Program-made: the position numbers and the translations under genes
The notes under the pieces: generated by a model
The model's database searches: none
Told to the model about the DNA's origin: nothing
What the model saw: the letters and a program-made list of their open reading frames with translations, nothing else
From: Rickettsiales bacterium
Lineage (GTDB): Bacteria > Pseudomonadota > Alphaproteobacteria > TMED127
Length of the DNA: 16,094 bases
Assembly (NCBI GenBank): GCA_002690875.1
Contig: NZGH01000028.1
Location: forward strand, 1 to 16,094
Direction of reading: 5' to 3'
Shown: positions 7,553 to 15,111 of the stretch, piece by piece
How positions within the stretch are numbered: the first letter of the stretch is position 1
How the letters are laid out: every line of letters begins with the position of its first letter

Positions 7553-8492
7553 AAAAAAATCTAGAATTATAATTCTTGGTGCGACAGGCTTTATTGGTAA
7601 AAATCTAGCACTCAACATTTCCAAAAACTTAAAAATTAAAGCTACATACAATTTAAAAACACCTTTTGAAAATAAAAATATTGAATGGATTAAGTGTGAT
7701 TTAACAAATTCAAGAGAAATTAACAATCTTTTTGATGACATTGATATTGTAATAAATGCTGCGGCCATAACATCTGGAATTAAAGATATTACGTACAATC
7801 CCTGCATCCATATTAACGACAATGCTATAATGAATATAAATATTTTAAGAGAAATTTTTAAAAATAAAAATCTAAAACATTTTATTTTTTTTAGCTGCAC
7901 TGTCATGTATCAAAGTAGCCTAAAAAATCAAAATGAACAAAAATTTAGTTATAAAATAACTGACAAATATTTTGGAGTTGGTTGGACAAAGATATACATC
8001 GAAAAACTTTGTAAGTTCTATTCAAATATATCAAATACAAAGTTTACAATAATTCGTCACAGTAACATTTATGGCCCCTACGATAAGTTTGATTTAGAAA
8101 AAAGTCATGTAATTGGAGCAACAATTACAAAAGTCATGATGGCTAGAACAGAAATTGAAATATGGGGAAAAGGTAACGAAACCAGAGATTTTTTATATAT
8201 TTCAGACTTGGTTAATTTTGTAAAAATGGTTATTAAAAAACAAAAAAGTAAATATGAAATTTATAATTGTGGATCTGAGTCAGGCATCAAAGTTATTGAT
8301 TTAGTAAAAGTAATAATTAATATAGCAAAAAAAAAACTCAAAATAAAAAAAAATATCTCAGCTCCCACAACTAACTTTAATTTGATACTAGATTGTAGCA
8401 AAGCAAGAAAAGAAATAGGATGGAAATCAAAAATAGATCTGCGTGAAGGTCTTAAAAGAACTATAGTTTGGTGGAAATCAAATAAGTTATAA
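7545..8492 (+). CDS. GDP-fucose/colitose synthase-like SDR reductase/epimerase
   Basis: A 315-residue extended SDR that I start at ATG 7545, not at the in-frame ATG 7482. The shorter form begins just before the LGATGFIG Rossmann motif (11-18) and overlaps the HddC-like stop by only 8 bases. IRHSNIYGPYDKFDLEKSHVI (from residue 170) closely follows the PTNLYGPHDNF...SHVIPA segment of GDP-L-fucose synthase, and IWGKGNETRDFLYISD matches its WGTGxxxREFLHVDD. In the colitose pathway the equivalent enzyme (ColC) epimerises and reduces the 4-keto sugar. Oddity: aligned with fucose synthase, the catalytic YxxxK reads V145-GWT-K149; the nearest tyrosine is Y142. It is last in the plus operon, with its stop 14 bases from the convergent wlbA stop. 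Substrate is inferred from the cluster. Confidence 0.78.
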   Translation: MIKKKSRIIILGATGFIGKNLALNISKNLKIKATYNLKTPFENKNIEWIKCDLTNSREINNLFDDIDIVINAAAITSGIKDITYNPCIHINDNAIMNINILREIFKNKNLKHFIFFSCTVMYQSSLKNQNEQKFSYKITDKYFGVGWTKIYIEKLCKFYSNISNTKFTIIRHSNIYGPYDKFDLEKSHVIGATITKVMMARTEIEIWGKGNETRDFLYISDLVNFVKMVIKKQKSKYEIYNCGSESGIKVIDLVKVIINIAKKKLKIKKNISAPTTNFNLILDCSKARKEIGWKSKIDLREGLKRTIVWWKSNKL

Positions 8493-8506
8493 TAAGTAGA
8501 TATTTA

Positions 8507-9385
8507 TCAATTATTAATTGCACCTATGCTAATTCTCATTTTATTAACAAGAAAAATTGATTTAGAACAATTTTTAGCAAGGAAAGTCTTATTATTATTT
8601 AAAATTTGTTTGTAACATTCACTATGATTATTTGAAAAATTTTGATCAATATTAATATTTTCCGCGCCTATAATTATCTCTCTTTTGGTTTCAAATTTTT
8701 TACTATTTAAAGACAAATTGAAGTTAACCTTTAGGTTGTCAAAATATAAAACACCATTACTCTCTCTGTTGTTGTATTTTATAATTTTAAAATCTTTAGC
8801 GTTACCTAACACCTCAGTTAGAAAGTCAAATAAATGAATACCAATATTAATCAATATACCACCTGATTTTTCTTCATCTGATTTCCAAGAATAATCATAC
8901 CAACTTCCTCTTGGTGTAACATAATTAATATTAATTTCCTTCAAACCTTTATTTTTTAGAAGATTTTTCATTTTTTGAACATTTTTTTTTAACCTTAATT
9001 GTAGAAGGCAATAAATATTCTTATCAAATTTTTTTTCATATTCAAATAAACCTGATAACAAATTTGGATTTATTACCAAAGGTTTTTCACATATCACATC
9101 CATCCCATGTCTTAAGCCAAGTTTTATATGAAAATCATGAAGATAGTTAGGACTACATATAACTAAATAATCAATAGACCCTTTGTTTCTTTTAAATTCA
9201 TCAATAAATCTTTCAAACCTTGAGATATCATTGAAAAACTTAGATTCTGGAAAATAGCTGTCTATTATGCCTACAGAATCATTAATATCATGACTAGCAA
9301 TTAATTCACCAGAATTATGTTTAATTGCTTGTAAATGCCTTTTAGCTACAAAACCTGCAACTCCTATTATTATAAATTTTTTCAC
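8507..9385 (-). CDS. wlbA: WlbA/WbpB-like UDP-GlcNAc-uronate 3-dehydrogenase (Gfo/Idh/MocA)
   Basis: A 292-residue Gfo/Idh/MocA oxidoreductase. GVAGFVAKRH (8-17) is the Rossmann motif, and NDSVGIIDSYFP (35-46), SPNYLHD (78-84), CEKPL (99-103, catalytic K101) and GGILINIGIHLFD (175-187, catalytic H184) all read like WlbA. WlbA oxidises C3 of UDP-N-acetylglucosaminuronate with NAD+ regenerated by 2-oxoglutarate, giving the 3-keto sugar for the WlbC aminotransferase. Start is GTG at 9385-9383, 5 bases after the stop of the metallo-hydrolase; no in-frame ATG lies nearby. It is slightly shorter than typical WlbA (~315). Its partners wlbB and wlbC lie on the same strand but 7 kb further on, past the plus-strand cassette. 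It may be transcribed from the housekeeping operon upstream. Confidence 0.87.
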   Translation of the reverse strand: MKKFIIIGVAGFVAKRHLQAIKHNSGELIASHDINDSVGIIDSYFPESKFFNDISRFERFIDEFKRNKGSIDYLVICSPNYLHDFHIKLGLRHGMDVICEKPLVINPNLLSGLFEYEKKFDKNIYCLLQLRLKKNVQKMKNLLKNKGLKEININYVTPRGSWYDYSWKSDEEKSGGILINIGIHLFDFLTEVLGNAKDFKIIKYNNRESNGVLYFDNLKVNFNLSLNSKKFETKREIIIGAENINIDQNFSNNHSECYKQILNNNKTFLAKNCSKSIFLVNKMRISIGAINN

Positions 9386-9390
9386 TAAAT

Positions 9391-10167
9391 TTATACTTTT
9401 ACTTTAAGACCATCATACGCTGCAACACAATTCGCAGGTACTTTCGACATAATAAAATCATAATCTACCTCATAATTCATGTGAGTAAGAATTGTTTGTT
9501 TTGGCTTTAACAATTTTATCCACCCCATTACTTTATCAAAATGAGCATGTGTTTTATGGGGTTTGAACCTTAAACAATCTACTACCCATAAATCTAATCC
9601 TTTAAGTTTCTCCATGGCTTTTTGATCAAAATTAATTACATCTGTACAGTATGCAAAATTGTTAAATCTAAAACCAGTGGAATTCACAAAACCATGGTCC
9701 TGTTCAAAACTTGTAATTTTCAAATCATTAATTGTAAAGTCTTTTGATATCTCATGTGGTATCAAACATGGCTTATAGTAAAAACCATTTGCCTCCGGAA
9801 CTAATTTTTCAAAAACATATCCAAACCTTTCCTTTATTTTTTTTAAAACATCTCCTGTTGCATAAAGATTTAAATCTTTATTCATAATTACATTTAAAAA
9901 TCTGAAATCATCAATACCGTTTATATGATCAGAATGAGTGTGTGTAATGAATACTGCATCAAGCTTTTTTACATTAGCATTCAAAAGTTGTTGCCTTAAG
10001 TCTGGAGTAGCATCAATTATAATCGTTGATTCTTTACTCTTAACTAATATTGAGGAACGCAATCTTCTATTCCTTGGGTTATCTGGGTTACAAGAACCCC
10101 AATTATTTCCAATTGCAGGGACTCCTGAGGAACTTCCACATCCCAATATTTCAATTTCAATGGTCAT
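9391..10167 (-). CDS. PhnP-like metallo-beta-lactamase-fold phosphodiesterase
   Basis: A 258-residue member of the PhnP/COG1235 metallo-beta-lactamase superfamily. GCGSSSGVP (9-17) is the typical N-terminus, HTHSDH (76-81) the metal motif, DHG (157-159), D176, H207/H209 and LTHMN (H229) the remaining ligand region. Family members hydrolyse cyclic phosphodiesters or related phosphate esters; the substrate here is unknown. Position after tatD is common in alphaproteobacteria. ATG 10167 lies 11 bases inside the end of tatD, so translation is probably coupled. No C-P lyase genes are present, so a phosphonate role is not suggested. Confidence 0.85.
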   Translation of the reverse strand: MTIEIEILGCGSSSGVPAIGNNWGSCNPDNPRNRRLRSSILVKSKESTIIIDATPDLRQQLLNANVKKLDAVFITHTHSDHINGIDDFRFLNVIMNKDLNLYATGDVLKKIKERFGYVFEKLVPEANGFYYKPCLIPHEISKDFTINDLKITSFEQDHGFVNSTGFRFNNFAYCTDVINFDQKAMEKLKGLDLWVVDCLRFKPHKTHAHFDKVMGWIKLLKPKQTILTHMNYEVDYDFIMSKVPANCVAAYDGLKVKV

Positions 10168-10987
10168 TTTGTATTTTTGAAAATAAAGTAAAAAAGTTTT
10201 TCGTAGTAGTTTTAATTAATTCATTTTTTTTTATTTTTTTTATTTCAGAAACTTTCTCTAAAGTAGAATTAACGTATGAAGGTTCATTTCTTTTCCCTCT
10301 AAAAGGTACTGGAGCCAAATACGGAGAGTCGGTCTCTACCAGAATTTTGTCCAAGGGAACGTATTTTACAACATCAATTAAATCTGTTGCATTTTTAAAA
10401 GTTATTATTCCTGAAAAAGAAATATAGAACCCATTATCTAAAGCTTTTTTTGCAAATGTTTTTGTGGAAGTGAAACAGTGAATTAAGCCTGTTGATGAAT
10501 ATTTTTTTACAGATTCGTTAATACAATGAATTGTATCATCATCTGCATCTCTTGTGTGTACAATAGTAGGATACTTTTTCTTTCCTGATAAAAAAAGATG
10601 TAACATAAATGAATCTTTCTGATTTGCTTTATTTTCCTCGTCTCTGAAAAAATCTAGTCCGGTTTCTCCTAATCCAACAACTTTTTTATTTTTAAGGTTG
10701 GTTAAAATATTTCTTTGAATTTCGTCAAGTTGCATTGAATTAATATTTGAGCTTACATTGTTAGGATGAATGCCAGTAGTGCACCATATATTTTCATAAT
10801 TTTGCGTGACTTTATAAACCTTTTCAAAATCTTCGAGATTAACAGAAATCGTTAAAAAATAATTTACATTATTCTTTTTTGCATTACTGATTATTTTATC
10901 TCTATCATTGTCAAAATCCACAAAATCAAGATGACAATGTGAATCAACTATTTTATTCAAATCTAGGGAATAATGCTTTTGGTTCAT
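10157..10987 (-). CDS. tatD: TatD family metal-dependent deoxyribonuclease
   Basis: A 276-residue TIM-barrel hydrolase. DSHCHLDF (15-22) holds the two N-terminal metal histidines, GLGETGLDF (105-113) the bridging glutamate, VHTRDA (143-148), IHCF (169-172) and VETDSPYLAP (217-226) the last aspartate. TatD enzymes are metal-dependent 3'-5' exonucleases that act on DNA and are linked to repair. The usual TGIHPH motif reads TGIHPN here. The ATG at 10987 overlaps metG by 35 bases. A TTG at residue 10 would cut the overlap to about 8 bases, leave six residues before the catalytic DSHCHL, and fits the family's short N-terminus, so the real start is uncertain. It lies between metG and the metallo-hydrolase in the operon. 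Confidence 0.92.
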   Translation of the reverse strand: MNQKHYSLDLNKIVDSHCHLDFVDFDNDRDKIISNAKKNNVNYFLTISVNLEDFEKVYKVTQNYENIWCTTGIHPNNVSSNINSMQLDEIQRNILTNLKNKKVVGLGETGLDFFRDEENKANQKDSFMLHLFLSGKKKYPTIVHTRDADDDTIHCINESVKKYSSTGLIHCFTSTKTFAKKALDNGFYISFSGIITFKNATDLIDVVKYVPLDKILVETDSPYLAPVPFRGKRNEPSYVNSTLEKVSEIKKIKKNELIKTTTKNFFTLFSKIQNDH

Positions 10988-12476
10988 TTAATTTATGTCC
11001 TTTGTTTATAAAGTTTTTTGAATTTATATATTTAAACATTCTTAATTTATTATCTATATTCAATGTATCAAGAAGTAATTTAGAAGCAATTGGCAAGAAA
11101 GGTTGTAAAATAATACCAATAATTCTAAAACTCTCTATTAGTTCGGTTAGAATCTTTCCAGTTAATTCTCTATCTTTTTTAACCACATTCCACGGCTCTG
11201 ACTCGTCCATAAACTTATTTAAATTACTTATAGAAATAAAAATTTCTTCAATGGCTTTATTCATCTCTAAGTTAATTATAAACTTCTCTACTTTTTGAAA
11301 AAGAAGAAAAATATCGTTTAATGGAAAATTATTAATTGAATTTGGTTTAAGCTGAAAAGGAACAACTCCATCAAAGTTTTTAAAAAGAAATTTTATTGTT
11401 CTTTGTACTAGGTTTCCAAAATTATTTGATAAATCAGAATTAACTCTATTTTTTAAGGCTTGTTCTGAAAAGTCACCATCCTGTCCTAAAGTTACCTCTC
11501 TAAGAAGAAAATATCTGAATTGATCCAATCCATAACTGTCTATAATTTTATTTGGATCAATACTATTACCTAAAGATTTTGAAATTTTTTTCCCCTCATT
11601 GGTCCACCAACCATGAGCAAAAATTTTTTTTGGTAAAGGTAAGTCTGACGCCATTAACATTGCGGGCCAGTAAACTGCATGAAATTTAAGGATATCTTTG
11701 CCTATCACATGAATACACTCCTCCCAATATTCTTTATTCTTTTTAAAATTAGGATATCCTATAGAAGTTAAATAATTAACAAGTGCATCAATCCATACAT
11801 ACATTATATGATCACTATTTTCTTCAACCTTGATTCCCCACTTAAAGCTTGTTCTGGATATTGACAAATCTTTTAATCCAGATTTAACAAAACTAATAAC
11901 TTCATTTCTTCTTGATTTTGGTTGAATAAATTCAGGATATTTTTCGTAATAATTGAGGAGTGAAGTTTCCCATTCAGAAAGTTTAAAAAAAAAACTTTCT
12001 TCTTCAATCCACTCAACTTTTTCATTATCAATTGTAAAAAAAGAGTCATTTTTTTTTATTAATTCTTTTTCCTGATAAAACGATTCATCCTTAATTGAGT
12101 ACCATCCTTTGTATTTACTTAAATAAACTTGACTTTTTTGACAGAGATTATTCCAAAATTTTTTACAAGCAACATTATGTCTACTTTCAGTTGTTCTAAT
12201 AAAATCTGTATTAGTTGATTTAATTTTTTTTAATAATTCTTTAAAATTTTGAGAGACTTTATCAACAAAATTATTGGGTGTCATTCCACTTTCTTTTGCT
12301 GCTTTTTCAACTTTCAATCCATGCTCATCTGTACCTGAAGTAAAAAGTACATCATAATTATTTAATCTATAAAATCTAGCCAAGGTATCACATATAATTG
12401 AAGTATAAGAATGTCCAATATGAGGTAAATCGTTTACATAAAAAATTGGAGTAGTAATATAAATTTTTTTTTTCAT
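10953..12476 (-). CDS. metG: Methionyl-tRNA synthetase
   Basis: A 507-residue class I aminoacyl-tRNA synthetase that charges methionine to tRNA-Met. TPIFYVNDLPHIGHSYT holds the HIGH motif (19-22); FTSGTDEHG (45-53), MYVWIDALVNYL (225-236) and HVIGKDILKFHAVYWPA (256-272) are MetRS signatures. KISKS (297-301) is the KMSKS loop. The C-terminus ends in LFPRFE, typical of the short bacterial form without the tRNA-binding extension. The insert after residue 120 (GWYSIKDESFY) lacks paired zinc cysteines. The start overlaps the holB stop by 4 bases (ATGA). Confidence 0.97.
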   Translation of the reverse strand: MKKKIYITTPIFYVNDLPHIGHSYTSIICDTLARFYRLNNYDVLFTSGTDEHGLKVEKAAKESGMTPNNFVDKVSQNFKELLKKIKSTNTDFIRTTESRHNVACKKFWNNLCQKSQVYLSKYKGWYSIKDESFYQEKELIKKNDSFFTIDNEKVEWIEEESFFFKLSEWETSLLNYYEKYPEFIQPKSRRNEVISFVKSGLKDLSISRTSFKWGIKVEENSDHIMYVWIDALVNYLTSIGYPNFKKNKEYWEECIHVIGKDILKFHAVYWPAMLMASDLPLPKKIFAHGWWTNEGKKISKSLGNSIDPNKIIDSYGLDQFRYFLLREVTLGQDGDFSEQALKNRVNSDLSNNFGNLVQRTIKFLFKNFDGVVPFQLKPNSINNFPLNDIFLLFQKVEKFIINLEMNKAIEEIFISISNLNKFMDESEPWNVVKKDRELTGKILTELIESFRIIGIILQPFLPIASKLLLDTLNIDNKLRMFKYINSKNFINKGHKLNEPKALFPRFE

Positions 12477-13345
12477 TTGCTTAGTTCTAAAGAAAAATAT
12501 TCATTAAAAATTAAAAATAAAATTTTCTTATTATCCAAGAAAAACCCTTTTTTGAAGTTATTTTTTACATAATCTAAAAAAACTAAGATTTTTTGTTTTT
12601 TGTTTAAATCACAAACATGACTTTTAAAATAATTTTTTAAACTAAAGAATATCATATTAATAATTAAAGGAAAAAAAGTGTCAAAGTTTTTTGAAACCTT
12701 TAAATAAAAGTCTTCAAAATTTATATAATCTAAAGATTCTGATTTTAAAATTTTTTTTAATTCAGCTTTAATTAAATCACCATCTTTAGTTTGGAGAAGA
12801 TTATAGATACTTGGGTATCCATCCGATATAAAGAAGTTTTCCTCTTGTTCGTATTCTTTATTATTATAATTGGCAATAAGTTTATAAGGGTTAAACTGAA
12901 TTTTTATACACCTAGATTGAATTGTTTGAGGAATAAGTTTTAAGTTATGAGAAATTAATATTAAAATAGTATTTGGAGGGGGTTCCTCTAAAGTTTTGAG
13001 TAAAGCAATAATTGAATTTTTATTAAGTAATTCTAAATTATTTATTACAAGAAAGGTTTTACTTACATTGTTAACTGAATTTGTTAAATTACATTGATTA
13101 ATTAATTTTCTTACATCATCAATCATTGCAGGGTTTTCATCACTATTAATTTCATATACAGAATTACCATTAGTTTTTTCTTTTAAAACTTTTTTTATAA
13201 AGATATCTAGAAACTTTCTTTTTCCTGAATCTTTTGGACCATGAAAAATCCAAGAATGTGGGAAGAGCTCTTTTAAATAAAGTTTATTAACGAAATTAAA
13301 CTCCTGATTGTAGCTGTTTTCAATAATATTAGTATCAATATTCAT
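12473..13345 (-). CDS. holB: DNA polymerase III delta-prime subunit
   Basis: A 290-residue clamp-loader subunit. SWIFHGPKDSGKRKF (31-45) holds a Walker A-like loop (GPKDSGK, 36-42), IDDVRKL (75-81) follows, TFLVINNLELLN (97-108) corresponds to the Walker B strand, KTLEEPPPNTILIL (117-130) is strongly conserved, and QSRC (143-146) carries the SRC motif (arginine finger). This identifies delta-prime, which with delta and gamma/tau loads the beta clamp. The zinc-module cysteines seen in many homologues are not evident, and the C-terminal domain is divergent and Lys/Phe-rich. It overlaps tmk by 11 bases and metG by 4, in the classic tmk-holB pairing. Confidence 0.9.
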   Translation of the reverse strand: MNIDTNIIENSYNQEFNFVNKLYLKELFPHSWIFHGPKDSGKRKFLDIFIKKVLKEKTNGNSVYEINSDENPAMIDDVRKLINQCNLTNSVNNVSKTFLVINNLELLNKNSIIALLKTLEEPPPNTILILISHNLKLIPQTIQSRCIKIQFNPYKLIANYNNKEYEQEENFFISDGYPSIYNLLQTKDGDLIKAELKKILKSESLDYINFEDFYLKVSKNFDTFFPLIINMIFFSLKNYFKSHVCDLNKKQKILVFLDYVKNNFKKGFFLDNKKILFLIFNEYFSLELSK

Positions 13346-13979
13346 AATGATATGGAATTTTTTTATTAAATATTTTTTTTTTATTTAAAAAATCAACGAT
13401 ATTTTCATGAACTTCATTTTTACTTTTTTCACCATTAAATAATTTAATTCTCTTTTTTTTTTTCAAGTTTTTAAAACCGAATGATACCTTTTCATGAAAT
13501 AAATTACCCTTAAACTCAAACCTAGTTTCATTCTTTTTTTTTTTCAGGCTTCTTTTTATTCCAACATTAAAATTAACGTCGATAACGACTGTTAAGTCCG
13601 GCATTAAATTATTTGTAATTTTACTGTGTAAATATTTTAAGGTTGAAAGGGGGATATTACTAGTTAGGATTTGATAACAATAGGTAGAGTAAAAGTATCT
13701 ATCACACAAAACGATTTTATTTTTTAAATTTGGAATTATTTTTTTTTTTAAGTGTTCGTATCTTGCAGCATAAATTAATAATAACTCGGTAAGTGGTAAA
13801 ATATTTTCCTTTTGTTTTCTAACTAATATTTTTCTAATTTGCTCTGAAATATTAGAGCCACCAGGTTCTCTTGTACAAATAAATTTAAAACCTTTAATTT
13901 CAAGTGATTTTGCCAACAGCCTGAGTTGAGTAGATTTACCGCTTCCATCTATCCCTTCAAAAGCTATAAATTTTGTCAT
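13335..13979 (-). CDS. tmk: Thymidylate kinase
   Basis: A 214-residue dTMP kinase (dTMP to dTDP). FEGIDGSGKSTQ (7-18) is the P-loop, CTREPGG is the conserved EPGG segment, and CDRYFYST carries the DR(Y/F) motif for dTMP binding. The lid region is lysine-rich (a KKKKNETRFEF stretch), and the C-terminus has an unusually basic tail compared with standard TMPK. Start ATG 13979 overlaps the carboxypeptidase stop by 4 bases (ATGA). Its end overlaps holB by 11. Gene order with holB is common across bacteria. Confidence 0.95.
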   Translation of the reverse strand: MTKFIAFEGIDGSGKSTQLRLLAKSLEIKGFKFICTREPGGSNISEQIRKILVRKQKENILPLTELLLIYAARYEHLKKKIIPNLKNKIVLCDRYFYSTYCYQILTSNIPLSTLKYLHSKITNNLMPDLTVVIDVNFNVGIKRSLKKKKNETRFEFKGNLFHEKVSFGFKNLKKKKRIKLFNGEKSKNEVHENIVDFLNKKKIFNKKIPYHYEY

Positions 13980-15109
13980 TGTGTCGTTACTAAACTTTCT
14001 CCAAAGAGAAGAAATTTAAAGTTTAAAATCATTTTAGAAAAAAAGTTTGATTCCATTACTTTATTTTTTGCATACAATTTATAAGATTTTATTGTTTGGT
14101 CATTTTTTTTTATTAAAAAATCAGCAACATGTTGATCCTCAGCTACTGGAGCAACTAATGGTGATTGATATCTTATCTTAAAGCTCATCTTTTTTCTTAA
14201 ACTTTTAGGCACAGTTATAGAAATCTCATCTTTTGAATAAAAGCTAACTTTTTTTTTTTTCCCAGACCAGACAGGTATTTGGCCTAATTCTTTTTCCTTG
14301 TCTGCAACCATAATACTTTTAAACTGGTTAAATCCAATTTTCATCAACCTTTCGGATTCTTTGGATCTTTGAGAACTAGATTTTAAACCATTTAAAACTA
14401 ATATTAATCTTCTATCATTTTTTTTTACAGTAGCAACAAGTCCGAAACCACCTAAAGATGTATGTCCAGTTTTCAAGCCGTCTGACCCAATAGTTTTAAA
14501 TAGCAACGGGTTTCTATTCAATTGTTTAATATTGTTGAAGGTAAACTCTTTTTCCGAATAATAGCGATATAAATCAGGAAAGTCTTCAATTGTTCGTATA
14601 GTTAATTTAAGTAGATCATTGACAGTCATTAAATGATTTTTATCTGGCCAACCTGTTGAATTAGTAAAATTAGAGTTTTCAAGACCAATTTCATTAGCTA
14701 ATTCATTTAATTCATCAGCAAAAATCTCTTCACTACCTGATATTCCCTCTGCAATAACAATACAAGCGTCATTTCCTGATTGCACAATTATACCTCTTAT
14801 TAGATCTTCTACTCTGACCTTTGATTTTAAATTTACGAACATTTTAGATCCACCTTTTTTCCACGCTTTTTTACTAACTTCAAATTCATCATCTAATGAA
14901 ATTTCACCATCTTTGATCTTTTGAAATACGTAATAAATTGTCATAATTTTACTCATTGAACTTGGTGACATAAGTTCGTCAGCATTTTTTTCAAAAAGAA
15001 TAGATTTAGTTTCGTAATCATAAAGAATACCCTGTACGGCTGTGGTTTCAATAGCTTGAACATATGAAGTTTTGGTAATCAAAAGTATTAGGAATATAAA
15101 TTTTTTCAT
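13976..15109 (-). CDS. D-alanyl-D-alanine carboxypeptidase (PBP5/6 family, DacA/DacC)
   Basis: A 377-residue S11-family penicillin-binding protein. An N-terminal signal peptide (MKKFIFLILL..., predicted cleavage after VQA at residue 19) sends it to the periplasm. Catalytic motifs are SMSK (SxxK, 51-54), SGN (111-113) and KTG (213-215). It trims the terminal D-Ala from peptidoglycan pentapeptides. A C-terminal beta domain follows from about residue 270 (KKVSFYSKDEISITVPKS). The last 25 residues (MILNFKFLLFGES) form an amphipathic or hydrophobic end that fits the membrane anchor of PBP5. It begins 2 bases after the rlpA stop. Confidence 0.93.
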   Translation of the reverse strand: MKKFIFLILLITKTSYVQAIETTAVQGILYDYETKSILFEKNADELMSPSSMSKIMTIYYVFQKIKDGEISLDDEFEVSKKAWKKGGSKMFVNLKSKVRVEDLIRGIIVQSGNDACIVIAEGISGSEEIFADELNELANEIGLENSNFTNSTGWPDKNHLMTVNDLLKLTIRTIEDFPDLYRYYSEKEFTFNNIKQLNRNPLLFKTIGSDGLKTGHTSLGGFGLVATVKKNDRRLILVLNGLKSSSQRSKESERLMKIGFNQFKSIMVADKEKELGQIPVWSGKKKKVSFYSKDEISITVPKSLRKKMSFKIRYQSPLVAPVAEDQHVADFLIKKNDQTIKSYKLYAKNKVMESNFFSKMILNFKFLLFGESLVTTQ

Positions 15110-15111
15110 CT

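Noticed and set aside
7505..7906. 133-codon minus-strand frame that looks like a membrane protein
   Set aside because: Antisense to the SDR reductase; the Phe/Ile/Leu richness is the mirror of AAA/AAT codons.
8508..8520. CAATTATTAATTG perfect palindrome as a terminator
   Set aside because: Only one base between the arms, all A/T pairs but one, and inside the wlbA coding end; it cannot form a useful hairpin.
9938..10427. Two plus-strand frames (9938-10180, 10050-10427)
   Set aside because: Antisense to the metallo-hydrolase and tatD, both well supported by catalytic motifs.
10939..11298. 119-codon plus-strand frame
   Set aside because: Antisense to the C-terminal region of metG.
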